Source: Halichondria panicea (lineage: Eukaryota > Porifera > Demospongiae > Suberitida > Halichondriidae). Taken from it: a DNA stretch of 64,000 nucleotides. The notes beneath the pieces are model-generated. The model was not told the origin of the DNA. It searched no databases and was given only the letters and a program-made list of their open reading frames with translations. The stretch covers positions 5,244,120 to 5,308,119 of the forward strand of contig NC_087389.1 in NCBI RefSeq assembly GCF_963675165.1. The letters run 5' to 3'. This document shows, one piece after another, positions 32,545 to 45,150 of the stretch; positions within the stretch are counted from its first letter, which is position 1; each line of letters opens with the position of its first letter. The position numbers were made by a program, and so were the translations under genes.

Positions 32545-33245
32545 GCCTATGGGTATATACAGCTTTGCAGCTCTTTTCTGACTATGTTAGCTAAAAGTGT
32601 GTGCAAAGAAAAGATTCTGCATATCCACGAATCAAATCCAAGAGAACGTGGCTATATATAGTTTTCGTTGCATTGCAACCGTTGAGCAGTTACAGCTGGA
32701 ATACACACATTCACACACACACACACATGCAGTCAGCTTTACCGTATCCCTAGTTTGGCTACGCCTCTATAGTGCAGTAAAGCACATGCAGTGTTAACAT
32801 ATACTATAGCTCATACAAATACAGTTGTGCAACACTATAGGATACGTACCTCAGTAATAATATTATAGCACGAGTAACCAAGCAGCAGTTGAAGGCAAAT
32901 TCTTGTAAAGATAGCAAGGGGATCGATGCATTGGCATGCACCCAGCCATGATCAAGTGGTGAATATATTTTAGGCATCTGTTCAGCCAAATTCTAGAGAA
33001 TTTGAGACAATTAGGCTGTATACATGCGTCTTCCAAGTCAACGCACATGCACTGCAAGATTATGCAAATGGCTAATTGCACGAGGCATATTTTTTAACCT
33101 TTTTGTTTCGAGCTTATTACATAGCTTTACTAGTTAAGCTCGAAACAAAAGGTTCAACATATAGGGCTCTATAGGGGATAGCAACAAAGTTGCAGACTCC
33201 CTGTTTATATTGCTATACATACTATAAGTCTCCCCTGTCTAACAC

Positions 33246-33482
33246 TAGCCTCGAGACCAGCCGTTCGTTATCTGAAAGAACGCCTGGTCAAGTTCTAATG
33301 TGCAACTTGTCTAGCTGAGTCAGCGTTTTATAGCATCATAATGATATTCATGGGTAATACACCTTGGGCGGACCTTGTGCGGGCAATTACCGGTCCAAGA
33401 AATTCCTGGACCGCTGGACGAGTGCTACATTGGAACTTGACCAGGCGTTCTTTCAGATAACGAACGGCTGGTCTCGAGGCTA
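33246..33482. mobile_element. Non-autonomous TAGCCTCGA-family element, perfect 9-bp target duplication
   Basis: 237 bp with ends TAGCCTCGAGACCAGCCG and its inverse. GTCTAACAC lies directly on both sides (33237-33245 and 33483-33491). The interior matches the elements at 10385 and 58222. No coding frame. Confidence 0.9.
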
Positions 33483-34218
33483 GTCTAACACTACTATATA
33501 TATCTCACGTACGTCTTTTTCTCTGAATTGCTATTTTAGCTTAGGCACCGTCACTCCTCACAGCACTGATGGTGCATGGAGAGACCTTTCATCCCCGCTC
33601 ATTCACTCACACCCTCATTCTCATAGCCTCCTCTAGTGGATAGAGATGTTAACCCTCGCCTCACTAGCTGCAAGACGAGCCAGTAAAGCAGCACCAGACA
33701 TCCCCTCCTCTATAAAGTAACCCTGCATGGATATAATAATTATATTATGAAGGAGAATGTACAGCCTTAATTAGGCAACCAGTTAACTAGTGGTTGTGCT
33801 GTGCTAATGCCTATCGCCATGTTTTGCTTTCGCTTAGAATTAAGATGTCATTAGTTTGCTTTGTCCATACATTAAACAATGTTTAATACGGCAACGAATA
33901 GTATACAAATTGAACTGAATCTATATGTTGGGAATGATGACATAATATTATTGGAATACATGGGTATAGTAGATAAAGCAATAAAATATAGCCTGTAAGA
34001 AATTAAAACTTGTAAAGACTGTGTTATGTCTTATGATATTAATTTTGTGTAGATGGTGCAGTGGCTTACCAGGATTCGGCAGAGACTTCACTCAGCCACG
34101 AGTTAGTACGTATGCGCAATAAAAAAGGGGTGGATCTGCATAAGTGCTTACATGGGGAATTCCCATGAACCTACAAGCTACGCCCCTCTTTTTTGAATAC
34201 AAGAAGCCTTGTTGAGCT

Positions 34219-34279
34219 TAGCCTCCTTCACCGGCCTTCATAGGAAAGAAGTGGGAAGTGCGGCCTGGGATCGAGGCTA
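34219..34279. mobile_element. 61-bp TAGCCTC...GAGGCTA element with paralogous empty site
   Basis: Starts TAGCCTCC and ends GGGATCGAGGCTA, flanked on both sides by TGTTGAGCT. The paralogous block has a single TGTTGAGCT at this place (near 43588) and no insert, which shows both the insertion and its 9-bp duplication. It is the smallest member seen. Confidence 0.85.
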
Positions 34280-34689
34280 TGTTGAGCTCAGTACTGAAGA
34301 TCTACTACTGAATTGGTAATCTTAGAAGTGCACGCGTGTCCATTGGCATTGCTCAGTAGAGAGACAGGGACTCTCTCTGATACCTTGTCAATATTATTAA
34401 AACGTTAAGTCTGACATGTATACCATAATTATAATGAGAATTGTAAGAAGATAGGAAGAGTGTGCAACATTTGCTGCTGGCTCACATTCGTTGACTGTAA
34501 TTTCAAATGCAAAGTTCTAGCTAACGTACTTTGGACTTTGTGGCTGCTACAGTAGTCTCGACTCGCGGACCAGACCCTGAAAGGGTCTGGTCAATTTCAC
34601 CAGATTTGTGTTGACCGCACCACAAATATTCGTGGCGCTCTAAGTGGCTGATAAGTGTTTGTAAATTGTGACCAGCACAGCTGCACAGC

Positions 34690-35257
34690 TAGCCTCGAGA
34701 CCAGGCCGATTAAAATACGGCCTGGTCTCTATTACATGGGTGATAGTGCACATGCGCAAACTGAGTCACCCAGAATCTGGGTGACTCGTTATACTTTAGT
34801 AAACCTTTGTAAAATTAAACCGTAAACTAGTTTGATTACTAGTTTCTTTCCGTATTAATTTTAACAAATACTTGTCTCCTGTGAAGCTGTGACTTATGCT
34901 CTCTATTGCGTTGTCGAGAAGACTTGCTGGCTAGCTGTGGCCCTCTATGGTGTTGTCGAGAAGGCTTGCACACTAGTCTGAAGCCAGAAGAAGCTCTCAT
35001 TTGTACAGAAACCAAGTTCAAAACATCACGACCATCCACCATAATAGAGCTAGAGGTAGATGAGAGCCTCTTCTGGTTTCAGACTAGTGTGCAAGCCTTC
35101 TCGACAACACCGTAGAGGGCCACAGCTAGCTAGCTAGGCTATAAAGCTTCATATACATAGTAGATGGTACGTGAGCGTGTATGGACCACGCATATGATTA
35201 ATTACACATGCAATATAGGTACCAGGCCGTATTTTAATCAGCCTGGATTCGAGGCTA
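34690..35257. mobile_element. TAGCCTCGA-family element related to 2345-2946
   Basis: 568 bp. The left end TAGCCTCGAGACCAGGCCG, the inner motif TTAAAATACGGCC and the right end CCTGGATTCGAGGCTA are the same as in the creatine kinase intron element. The interior is an inverted repeat (GAGAAGGCTTGCACACTAG against CTAGTGTGCAAGCCTTCTC). It is absent from the paralogous place near 43985. The flanks (CTGCACAGC and, a few bases in, CTGCACATC) are only an imperfect duplication. Confidence 0.8.
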
Positions 35258-36285
35258 TATACTGCACATCTAGCTAAAATAGATTTGTTTCACACATCCT
35301 CCTCTAACCACTAACCACTTATCAATGCAAATAGCCACTTTGACCATGTGTAATTTTCCAGCCGATACATCATTTCACAGATTATATACAAACTGTTGTA
35401 TAACCTGTGAAATGAAACCTTAAATCACTATAATTATGCACATGCATACAGTACTTGCACATGTAGACATATGCATAATTATGTCTGTTCCACTGTAACT
35501 GCTCAACCGGGTTGCAATGCGACGAAAACCAGCTTCAATAGGCTTCTATATAATTATATTGCTACATTCTGATTCATGCAATATGGATTTGCAATTTTTT
35601 TCACGAGTTGTGGCTACTTTACTTTATACAGTGAAGGCTGTTGCAGTATTTTCAGAATCTTTCATATAGCATCATCTGTTGGCTCAAACTTTCGATTCAA
35701 CTCATGAGTTAGCCTTGCATGCACCAAAAGGCTAGCTGTTTGTTGGCTACAAGAGAGCTGCAAAGCTGTACACTATACTGCCAGCATGCAGCCTGCATGC
35801 ATGTGTAAACTCTGACATCTGCAGAACCACCCATTTTTAACTTGATGACACAAAATGCTATAATTATATACTTTTCATTTATTAATAAATATCATTCATC
35901 AAACCATCAGATATAAACTTCTGTTTTCATAAGCTCTTCTTCTATAATTATAGCACATTCTGACATTTTTTATTACGTAATGCAATTAATAATCATAATC
36001 ATAGTATAATGCTATAACACTCTAAACATGCCGAGAGGTATATTAGTACAGCGCAGCTTGCAACATTCATTTGTTGAGGTATAATTATATACTATACTTC
36101 AGTTACGATTCTCTATCTTCTATACAGGTTGATCGTTGTTGCTGCTTTTATCACTATAACAAAACAATTGGATCGATTTTTTAAAAGCAGAATTTGTTTC
36201 ATCACAAATAACTCAAAAGTCACTCTTGACATTATCTGTGTAGTTGGAACTATCAGATATATGTATTATTGGGTTAGATTTAAGT

Positions 36286-39200
36286 ATGGAAGCATTGAGT
36301 GAGCTTGTTGAAGGAATTAAAGAGGCTTACAGAGAGAGGCAATTAAACACTGAAGAGCGATGGCCACCAGTTAGAGGAGACAAGCTGATAAACTTGCAGT
36401 TAGTGGAGGCTGCAAAAGAAGAAGGATTTAGAGCTGGCTTGCCACAACATGGTGCATCTGATGATAAGGTCAAACGTACTCCAATTCTCCATGGTGACCT
36501 GTTCAAAGTTGAAGAAAGCAAGAAACCAGTCAAAAAGTTCATCGTTGAAGGTAATGCTGGGATTGGTAAAACCACACTGTGTACCATGCTTGCTGAAGGG
36601 TGGGCAGAGGGAAAGATCCTGACACAATTCGACTGTGCATGTTCTGTTGCTTCCGCTAAGAGATCAGTTAGTCAGCTCAGCTTCTTCTCTTCCTGACCTC
36701 CTGGCCCTTCATCACCCCGATGAGATCATCTGTGAGTCTGTTACTCAACAACTAAAGAAGACAAGAGGAAAGGGAGTTCTGATCATAGCTGATGGATGGG
36801 ACGAGCTCAGTGAAGCAAATCGTTTGAAGAGGTCTTTTTTACACAACCTTTTGTTTGGACGTCTTCTTCCTTCAGCTTCTATTCTTCTCACCTCACGACC
36901 TTCTGCTTCAGTTCCTCTTCATAACCTTCCTTCTGTGAACCGTGTGGTTGAGGTAGTTGGTTTTAATGAAGAGAATATCAAGCAGTACATAGAATCAGAG
37001 TTTGAGCAATTCCCAGAGAAAGCTTCTTCTCTTATCGAGCAGCTTGAGAACAAGCCAGTAATTCAGAGTGTGTGTTCTGTGCCCCTCAATTGTACCATTG
37101 TTTGTAACTTGTGGCACACTTCAGACCAAGAGCTTCCTCGTACGCTAACTGAGCTGTACACTCAAATTGTTCTTAGCATTATCCTTCGCAATGTCAAAAA
37201 GAAGTTCCCTGATTGTCCAATTAGCCTCAATAATTTTGATGAGATTCCGAATAATCTACAAGACACATTTTGGTTGACCTGTGAATTTGCCTACGAGTGC
37301 TTATTATTAGATCAGCTGGTTTTCTCAGAAGCTAAATTGTCCTCTTGCTTACCCAACATTGGTGACAAGTTGCTGTGCTTTGGTCTGTTGCAGTCTGCAC
37401 GATCCCTTCTACCTGTTGGTCATGGCCTGTCTTTTCACTTTGCTCACCTGACCATCCAGGAGTTCTTGGCTGCCCTCCATCTTGCTACTCTACCCGATGA
37501 GGAGAAACTGAAAGTTGTTGAGACTAATGCTGACAGTGGCCGGTTTGACATGGTGTGGAGGTTTATGTTTGGTCTTGCTAGTAAACACGATGGCAGACCT
37601 AGTCGTAGTGATAAGGTGATCAGTTTGGATGATGGTAGTTTCCTGGATCTGGTGACTATTGAATTTTCTGCACTATGTCATTTGGCTTTTGAAGCTTCAG
37701 ATCCTGGCCTTGCGATAAAAGTTTGTAATAATAAGTGTGTTCAACATAAATTCGATTTCAGCACTCTCAGCACTTTCTTTGACTGTGTAGCTTGGTTGTA
37801 TGTTCTGTATAATGCTGGAAAATGTGATGATTTGGAGATCGGAGTATATGATTGTACAATAAATAATAAACTGTTGAAGGAACTAACTGACATACTTTCA
37901 AATGCAAATGGTAAACCGCAAGTACGAAAATTATCCTTCATACAGGCTGAATTATCTGACAAAGGTGTTGCTGATCTATTCAAGAGAGCCTCAGCTGCCT
38001 TTACAACTCTACATTATCTCTCTTTATCTGAGAACAACTTCACTGACATCATGTCGTCATTCATCCACACATCTTGTACGAGTCTCACAGAACTGAACTT
38101 ATCTCACAACCCTCTTGGAGTGTCTGGCATACAGTCATTAGAGACAGCTGTATAGTCTGGTGCTCTTATCAGCCTGAAGGACCTGGAGCTCTCCAACACC
38201 CTCACTGACGATGCTGACGTCAATGGAGCTCTACTGACTACCCTCTTACAGTCCATTACCTCTCACTGTGCTGATCTGGTAGAATTTGACCTCTCTGATA
38301 ACAATCTAGCTTTACCTGAATTATATTCTGTTGTGGAGAACATTCCGTTAGGCTTGAATCATATTGATTTATCAGATACCCATCTCACTATGGGGGGTGA
38401 TCACCGCCAAAATTAGCAGTACAAAAATCAAAAATGATGCTGTTTTAAAATGATGCTGTTTTTTTACAGAGGGTTTTAAAAAAATGATGCTGTTTTAAAA
38501 TGATGCCTTTTTTTTACAGAGGGTTTTAAAAAAATGATGCTGTTTTAAAATGATGCCGTTTTTTTACAGAGGGTTTTAAAAAAATGATGCTGTTTTAAAA
38601 TGATGCTGTTTTTTTTATAGAGGGTTTTAAAAAAATGATGCTGTTTTTTTTACAGAGGATTTAAAAAAAATGGTGCTGTTTTTTTTTTACGGAGGTATGT
38701 TTTAAAAAATGGTGCTGTTTAGGTGGATTTTTTCAGAGGTGCAATTTTTGGAGAGGTGAGTTTTTATGAGGTGCCATTTTGTCCAACTCCTCCCAATCAT
38801 TTTCATCTAGATGGTCACATGATTTGGTCACATGACACATGATTTTGCTTTCTCTTTCAACAAAGTTGTTCATGGTCAAGACAAGAACTGAACATAGTGA
38901 TTTCTGAAATGCAAATTCTGCTTGTGGTTTCCATCAATGTGTTTACCTATACTGATCTGTGTGACAAATTCCCTACACACCAACTCTAAAGTCAGAAGGC
39001 ATGACTCTAGCACATCCCTAGATAACAACCTGCCATCTTGCAGAACTTGCATTTCAGAAATCACTCTGTTCAGTGCTTGTCTTGACCATGAACTCATACT
39101 CGGTACTCAACTTTGTCGAAAGAGAGAGCAAAATCATGTATCATGTGACCAAATCATGTGACCATCTAGATGAAAATGATTGGGAGGAGTTGGATAAAAT

Positions 39201-41088
39201 GGCACCTCATAAAAACGCACCTCTCCAAAAATTGCACCTCTCTGAAAAAATCTTAAAACCCTCTGTAAAAAAAACAGCATCATTTTAAAACAGCATCATT
39301 TTTTTACTGTAAAAAACGGCATCATTTTAAAACAGCATCATTTTTTTAAAACCCTCTGTAAAAAAACGGTATTATTTTAAAACAGCATTATTTTTTTAAA
39401 ACCCTCTGTAAAAAAAACGGCATCATTTTAAAACAGCATCATTTTTTAAAACCCTCTGTAAAAAAAACGGCATCATTTTAAAACAGCATCATTTTTTTAA
39501 AACCCTCTGTAAAAAAAACGGCATCATTTTAAAACAGCATCATTTTTGTACTGCTAATTTTGGCGGTGATCACCTCCCATATCTCACCACTTCATTTCAC
39601 TCAGAGTCTCAATACACAGTCACTTGTGAGATGCTGAATCTCCACCCAAACAGTTTAACAACAATGAACTTGGATGGCTTCAATTTCAGTGGAATTGCTG
39701 GAACTATGTTTTTGGCAAAGATTCTTCAAGCATTTCAATCACTGGAATTACTTAGCTGCTCCTACTGCTCTCTCACCTCTGCCGACATTATAATGCTTAT
39801 CCATCATCTCAAGTCCGCTAATGTGGTATGTAAGAATTTATATTCGTTGGATCTCAGGGACAACTCCATTGATGATGAGGGAGTGATAACTCTTACCAAA
39901 TGTCTACCAGAGCTGTTCCCTAGTCTGGACAGCTTCACTGTCAGTTTCCAAGGTGCTGTTTATTTCCGAGGTAATCCAGTGAGCGAGGAGTTCATACTCA
40001 TGTGCAACGAACAGTTGAAGGTACTCACTCTATAGTTCATGATCATGTTGCATTTATCTTAATACAAATCCATGCAGGTTATACGGAATTTTGCAGTGCT
40101 AAATGAGTGGGAGAGAACATGTTTACCTCCACAAAATGAAGTGGTAAATAAATTCTTGATTAATGTATAATCATCGATCGTTATTTTACTAGATGAATTG
40201 TACTTTCCATTCTCTTTGGGATACGCTACTGTGGGAGTGATTGACATGGCTCCAGTGGTGAGTGTGCATGTCATCAAAATGTGTGCATAATAGGCTGAAC
40301 TGATTATTGCGATCTTATTAGATATCTTCAGCTGTTTCCAGTAACCGAATAGTTTATGAGGTTGTCAATAATGTGGACACTCCTAGTGATGTCACTGATC
40401 CAGACACTCTCTCTCAAGCATCACCAGTAGAGCACCACCCCACAGCTAGTGACGAGGCTACTTGCACTACAGCCCTGCAGTATACATATAGAACAGATCA
40501 ACATACAACAGGTGAGCGTTGTCATCCATAATTATCGGTACGTAGTTGACATAGGGTTGATGCAGCTGAATATCGTATCTCAATATTAGACACAGCTGCT
40601 GATGTCACTGAAGGAGATACCTCACAAGATGTCCTCCCTTCATATCCACACACCATTCCCTCAGGTATGTGTGAATCAGCTGCATGACTATAATTACGTA
40701 ACACATTAATTTTAGAGTACGTCTAGACATAATTATTGTACAGTTAGTGAAGTATTTCACGTCTGGTCAATTAGTTCACTATTGGAGATTCTGCTCATTA
40801 ACCACACCCCTTTCTTTCTCCTAGGAGGTGATGGACTGAGGACTGTGACCATTGAGGAATTGAAGGAGCGTACAAAAGTGACCGACTCTCAACTTGATAC
40901 TGAAGTGAAAGAGACAGACATGTTGGACCTGGCAGATCACTTTGACAATGTTGAGACCTACCCTGCTATGTTGGGGCTGAGCCCTGCTGAACAGAAAGAT
41001 GTTAAATATGCTTTGTTTCTCAATGACATGCAAACAGCAATGTTTCATACTCTAAAGGTGTGGAGACAGCATAAGCGGAAACCACACC
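36286..41088 (+). pseudogene. NLR2: broken NACHT-LRR gene
   Basis: Starts MEALSELVEGIKEAY like NLR3 and has Walker A GNAGIGKTTL. A 4-base insertion near 36638 (ACTGTGCATGTTCTG against ACTGTGTTCTG in NLR3) then breaks the frame. The NACHT rest (IIADGWDEL, TSRPSAS, HLTIQEFLAALHL) and LRRs continue to an in-frame TAG near 38153, where NLR3 has CAG. A foldback transposon splits the LRR region at 38391-39579. Downstream short exons are recognisable at about 40078, 40195, 40322, 40593 and 40826. One carries a TGA inside it, and the Death-type domain stops after LKVWRQH, its last third replaced by unrelated sequence. At least five independent lesions make it a pseudogene, although stretches over 500 codons long are still open. 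Confidence 0.9.
38391..39579. mobile_element. Foldback transposon in NLR2 with tandemly repeated arms
   Basis: The ends TGGGGGGTGATCACCGCC and GGCGGTGATCACCTCCCA are inverted, followed inward by AAAATTAGCAGTAC and its inverse. Each arm holds about five to six repeats of a roughly 55-base unit (AAAATGATGCTGTTTTAAAA, then ACAGAGGGTTTT), so the whole 1.19 kb is one large palindrome centred near 38985. ATCTCACTA precedes and ATCTCACCA follows, a 9-bp target duplication with one mismatch; NLR1 and NLR3 have the site once. The short frames inside are by-products of the palindrome. Confidence 0.88.
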
Positions 41089-44066
41089 TCCTAATTAATG
41101 ACTCATTTCCGGGAATAACTAGTTGTACACTTGTTACAAATTTTTATGATGTTACAATTTTGTTGTACTTGTAATAACAATTATAATCATTGCTAATATT
41201 TTTACAGTGCTAACTAGTGTTCAAGCTGGCGCTGTGCTAATGCCTCTCGCCATGTTTTTGCTTTCGCTGAAAAGTATTAGAGTGTTATATTAGTTTCTAT
41301 AATGAATTTTATATTAAAGTTAGCTTATCTATATAAAATCACTGAGAAGAAAAGACTTATTTACATGCATCTATTGTTGTATTATGTGGCTTACTAGGAC
41401 CTCAAGAAAGAAGAAAATTGATTCTTCCAAGATCTGTAGTTCAGTGTATATAATATCTAAGAAGAAAAGACCTGTGTACATGCATATTGTTATCTATATT
41501 GTTATATGGTAGTGTTTTGTGGCTTACCAGGCCTTCAAGACAAAGATGATTCTGCCAGGAGGATCTGGATCTGGATCTTGGATATTATTATTTTCTCACA
41601 CGTGGGGAATGAGCGCGCATGCGCATTACATACACAGGAATAATTAAAGGGTGTGTCCAAAGAGATCAATTTCACAAATGGCTACTGCTAGCTAGCTGTT
41701 TTAACAGATATTTTCTGAGTATTGTAGCTAACAAAAAGCTAGCGCTTTAGTGCAAGGCTAACTCATATGTTGAATAGAAAGTTTGTGTGGACAGATGATG
41801 CTATGAAAGATTCTGAAGAGACTGCAACAGCCTTCAATGTGAGTCAAACTAGCCATAACTCGAGAAAGAAGCTTTAGTTTGCAAATCCACGAATCAAAAT
41901 CCAAGAGAACGTGGCTAGAAGCCTATAGAAGCTGTTAGTTTTCGTCGCATTGCAACCGTTGAGCAGTTACAGCTGGAACAGACACACAGACACACAGACA
42001 CACAGACACACACACACACAGTCAGCTTTACCGTATCTCTCGTGCGGCTACGCCTCGAGGCATAACTACATGTACATGTACAATGTATATGATAATGTAG
42101 CTGATCAGTTACTCTGCTGGCTCTTCATCAGAACTCAGGCTGGCAGTACTAGAGCTTGGCACGTTGGCACTATAGATCTTGGCCTTGAGAAATAGTGGTC
42201 CAGTTTCTGTGCTGCTCTCAATCAACTTCCTCTGTGGTAGATTATTAATCAGTTGCACAGTGCATTGCGCATGTGCAAGAAATAGTTTATAGCCACACCT
42301 GCTTCAATTAATAAAGAGCTAGCTAGCGTGCTTAGTTAACTTACACTGAAGAATCAACGTTACTATAGTATAGCTAGCTCTTAGTCTAAGGCAAACAAAC
42401 AGCATGTCTAAGACTTATAGACATGCTGTTTGTTTGCCACTAATCTATACCAGTAATTCCCAGGCTGAAGACAGTCATCAGATCAGAGAAGGTGGGGCTC
42501 TTAGTGTAGATTTTGCAGAGGAAGGGGGGGCTCCAGCCCCCAAAGCCCTGCCCCTCCCTACGCCCCTGACACAGACACACACACAGACACACAGACACAC
42601 AAACACACTACCGTATACCTCGCTTGCGCATGCACACCGAGGCATAATAATAGCATGAGTAACCAAGCAGCAATTGAAGGCAAATTCTTAGCAAGGGGAT
42701 GCATTGGTACCCAGCCATATGATCAAGTGGTGCATATAATTATTTGCCAAGTTCGACAATTAGGCTCTATAATTATATATACATCTTCCAAGTCAACGCA
42801 CATGCACTGCATGCAAGATTATGCAAATGGCTATAATTGCACAAGGATATTTTTGAACATTTTGTTTCAAGCTTATTACATAGCTTTACTAGTTAACAAT
42901 TGAAACAAAAGGTTCAACATAGGGCTCTAGGGAATACCAACGACACCCTGCATGTCTAACGCTAACTGTATACATGCATGCATGCAGCTATTAAGTATAT
43001 ATACAGCTCACGCATGTCTTTTTCTCTGAATTGCTATTTTAGCTTAGGCACCGTCACTCCTCACAGCACTGATGATGGAGACCTTTCATACCTGCCCACT
43101 CACTCACACCTCATTCTCATACCTTCCTCCCAGTCACAACCGACGCAGTGGCTAGTCGAGGTGTGGTGTATGCTGATAGCCTATAGTGGATAGAGAGGTT
43201 AATTAGGCAACCAACTAGTGGTGCAAGCTGTGCTAATGCCTCTCGCCATGTTTTTGCTTTTGCTTAGAATTAAGATGTCGCTTTGCCATCAAACAATGTT
43301 AATACGGCAACGAATAGTACAAGGTTGCGAATGATGACATAATTATTGGAATACATGGGTATAAAATAGATAAAAGTTGTAAAGACTGTTATGTCTTATG
43401 ATAATTATTTGTGTAGATGGTGGCTTACCAGGATTTGGCTATAAAGCAGAGACTTCATAAGTGACCATGAGTTAGTACGCATGCGCAATAAAAAAGGGGT
43501 GGATCTTTTGACACATGGGGAATTCCCATGAACCTACAAGCTACGCCCCTCCTTGTTGAACCGATTATGGAACAACATGACAAGCCTTGTTGAGCTCAGT
43601 AATGTACTGAAGATCTTCTACTACTGAATTGGTAAGCACAGTAAATCTCAGAAGTGCACGCGTGTCCATTGCTCAGTAGAGAGACAGGGACTCTCTCTGA
43701 TATCTTGTCAATATTAAAATTTCAATGATAAAACGTTAAGTCAATGAGAATTCAAGATAGGAAGAGTGTGCAACATTTGCTGCTGGTTTACATTCGTTGA
43801 CTGTAATTTCAAATGCAAAGTTCTAGCTAACGTACTTTGGACTTTGTGGCTGCTTTGGGTGTACAGTAGTCTCGACTCGCGGACCAGACCCTGAAGGGTC
43901 TGGTCAATTCACCATACAGAGTTGTGTTGACCGCGCCACAAATATTTGTGGCGCTCTAAGTGGCTGATAAGTGTTTGTAGTCTACACAGCTAGATTTGAT
44001 TATGTGGTTTCACACAGCAAACAGCCACTTAGACCATGTGTAATTTGCCAGACGATACATTGTAAC

Positions 44067-44465
44067 CAGTGGCGGATCTAGGATTCTTGAAAGGGGGGTT
44101 CCAGTGGCACAGGGCTCTGAGCGGGTCAAGGGCTGTTAAATTTACCTAAAAAAAAGGTCGTCACTTCTTCGAAACAGTGAGCATGCGCATTAACACACCG
44201 AATTTTTTCCTAAAAACAAGGTCATCACTTTTCATAAGCAGTCTGCATGCACTACGCTGGAGAGTTTTTAGCCTTTATATAGTCACTGAAACTGCACAGA
44301 CAAAGCTTTGCAGGACTAGCAAGGACTAATTGTAAGTGAGAAGTGCAGTGAAAGCTAGTAAGAAAGGAACAACTTGCTAACTAGTTGCTTGAGCCTCCCA
44401 CTCACTTCTTTCTCTCAAAGGGGGGTTCAATTGAACCCAAAGAACCCCCTCTGAATCCGCCACTG
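44067..44465. mobile_element. hAT-like non-autonomous element, 5-bp target duplication
   Basis: 399 bp. CAGTGGCGGATCTAGGATTC at the left and GAATCCGCCACTG at the right are inverted, flanked by GTAAC on both sides (44062-44066 and 44466-44470). Inside each end, GGGGGGTTC and its inverse recur. No transposase frame. Same family as 13613-13983. Confidence 0.85.
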
Positions 44466-45019
44466 GTAACGGCTGACTTGCGAGTATACAGCTGCCCCGA
44501 TACCCAACTATCCTCAATCGACATTATCCCTGACAAGTTATCAGTGCATAGCGTGTTTAATAGCTGATTTTTGCCTGCCAGTACGATGCAAGCTACATAC
44601 AGCACTGCTGAACTATATACTCTATACCCTCCAGTCTAGCTAATCCTGCTCCAATCAGGCAACATGCGGATACAGCTAAGTCAGGCTCAGTACATATAGC
44701 AATAACAGTTTTTCAGTGTTCAGTATCATGGTAATGTGAGCAAAAACCTCCCATGAATGATGATGCATGTCCAACCTCCTCTGCCGTAAATGCCAGACCT
44801 ACGTTACACTAGCAATAATTAAAATTTCACAGTTTATACACTGTTTTAGATCACGTTTACCATAAATACTGCAATCTGATTGACTCAAAGGAAGTGTTCT
44901 ATCCAACTTAGAAAAGCATGTACTTACTTATACTTCACTTAGAAAATCATGTAGCCAAAGATTAGATAAGAACATTCAAATCTGATTGGCTAGATACTCA
45001 TGGCTATGATCTAAAATGC

Positions 45020-45150
45020 TTAGACACTGTTTAGGAAGTTTCTATGACTTAGAAGCCCTTAGGGCTGGTTGTTGTGTCCCGAACGCAGTGAGGGTTCTAC
45101 TTGCCCTGAGGACTTCTATGGAAACTTCCTAATTATAAAACAGTGTCTAA
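45020..45150. repeat. Hairpin repeat, TTAGACAC family
   Basis: TTAGACACTGTTTAGGAAG against CTTCCTAATTATAAAACAGTGTCTAA, with inner TAGAAGCCC and the core CCCGAACGCAGTGAGGG. It is the second member of the family seen at 16374. Confidence 0.7.

Larger units (their letters stand above)
32545..35785. repeat. Inverted-repeat-bounded block downstream of NLR1
   Basis: The left end (TATACAGCTTTGCAGCTCT, then CACGAATC, GAGAACGTGGC, GTTGCATTGCAACCGTTGAG) recurs in inverse order at 35490-35785 (CTCAACCGGGTTGCAATGCG to AGAGCTGCAAAGCTGTA). The interior shares landmarks with the block at 41735, for example TTAGCTTAGGCACCGTCACT, the hairpin around TTGTTTCGAGCTTATTACAT, and TCTCGACTCGCGGACCAGAC. No protein of known family was seen. 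It could be a large non-autonomous transposon, or spacer DNA copied along with the NLR genes. Three younger TAGCCTCGA elements sit inside it. Confidence 0.55.

Noticed and set aside
38876-39288. Open frames of 70-80 residues inside the foldback element
   Set aside because: They arise from the palindromic centre on both strands and have no recognisable protein features.
38391-39579. Possible CRISPR-like array of regular repeats
   Set aside because: The repeats are adjacent without unique spacers, inverted about a centre and flanked by a target duplication, so this is a foldback element in eukaryotic DNA.
42478-42570. Another CAGNGGCGGATC element
   Set aside because: Only a right-end-like ACGCCCCTG with a C-rich run is visible, with no matching left end.
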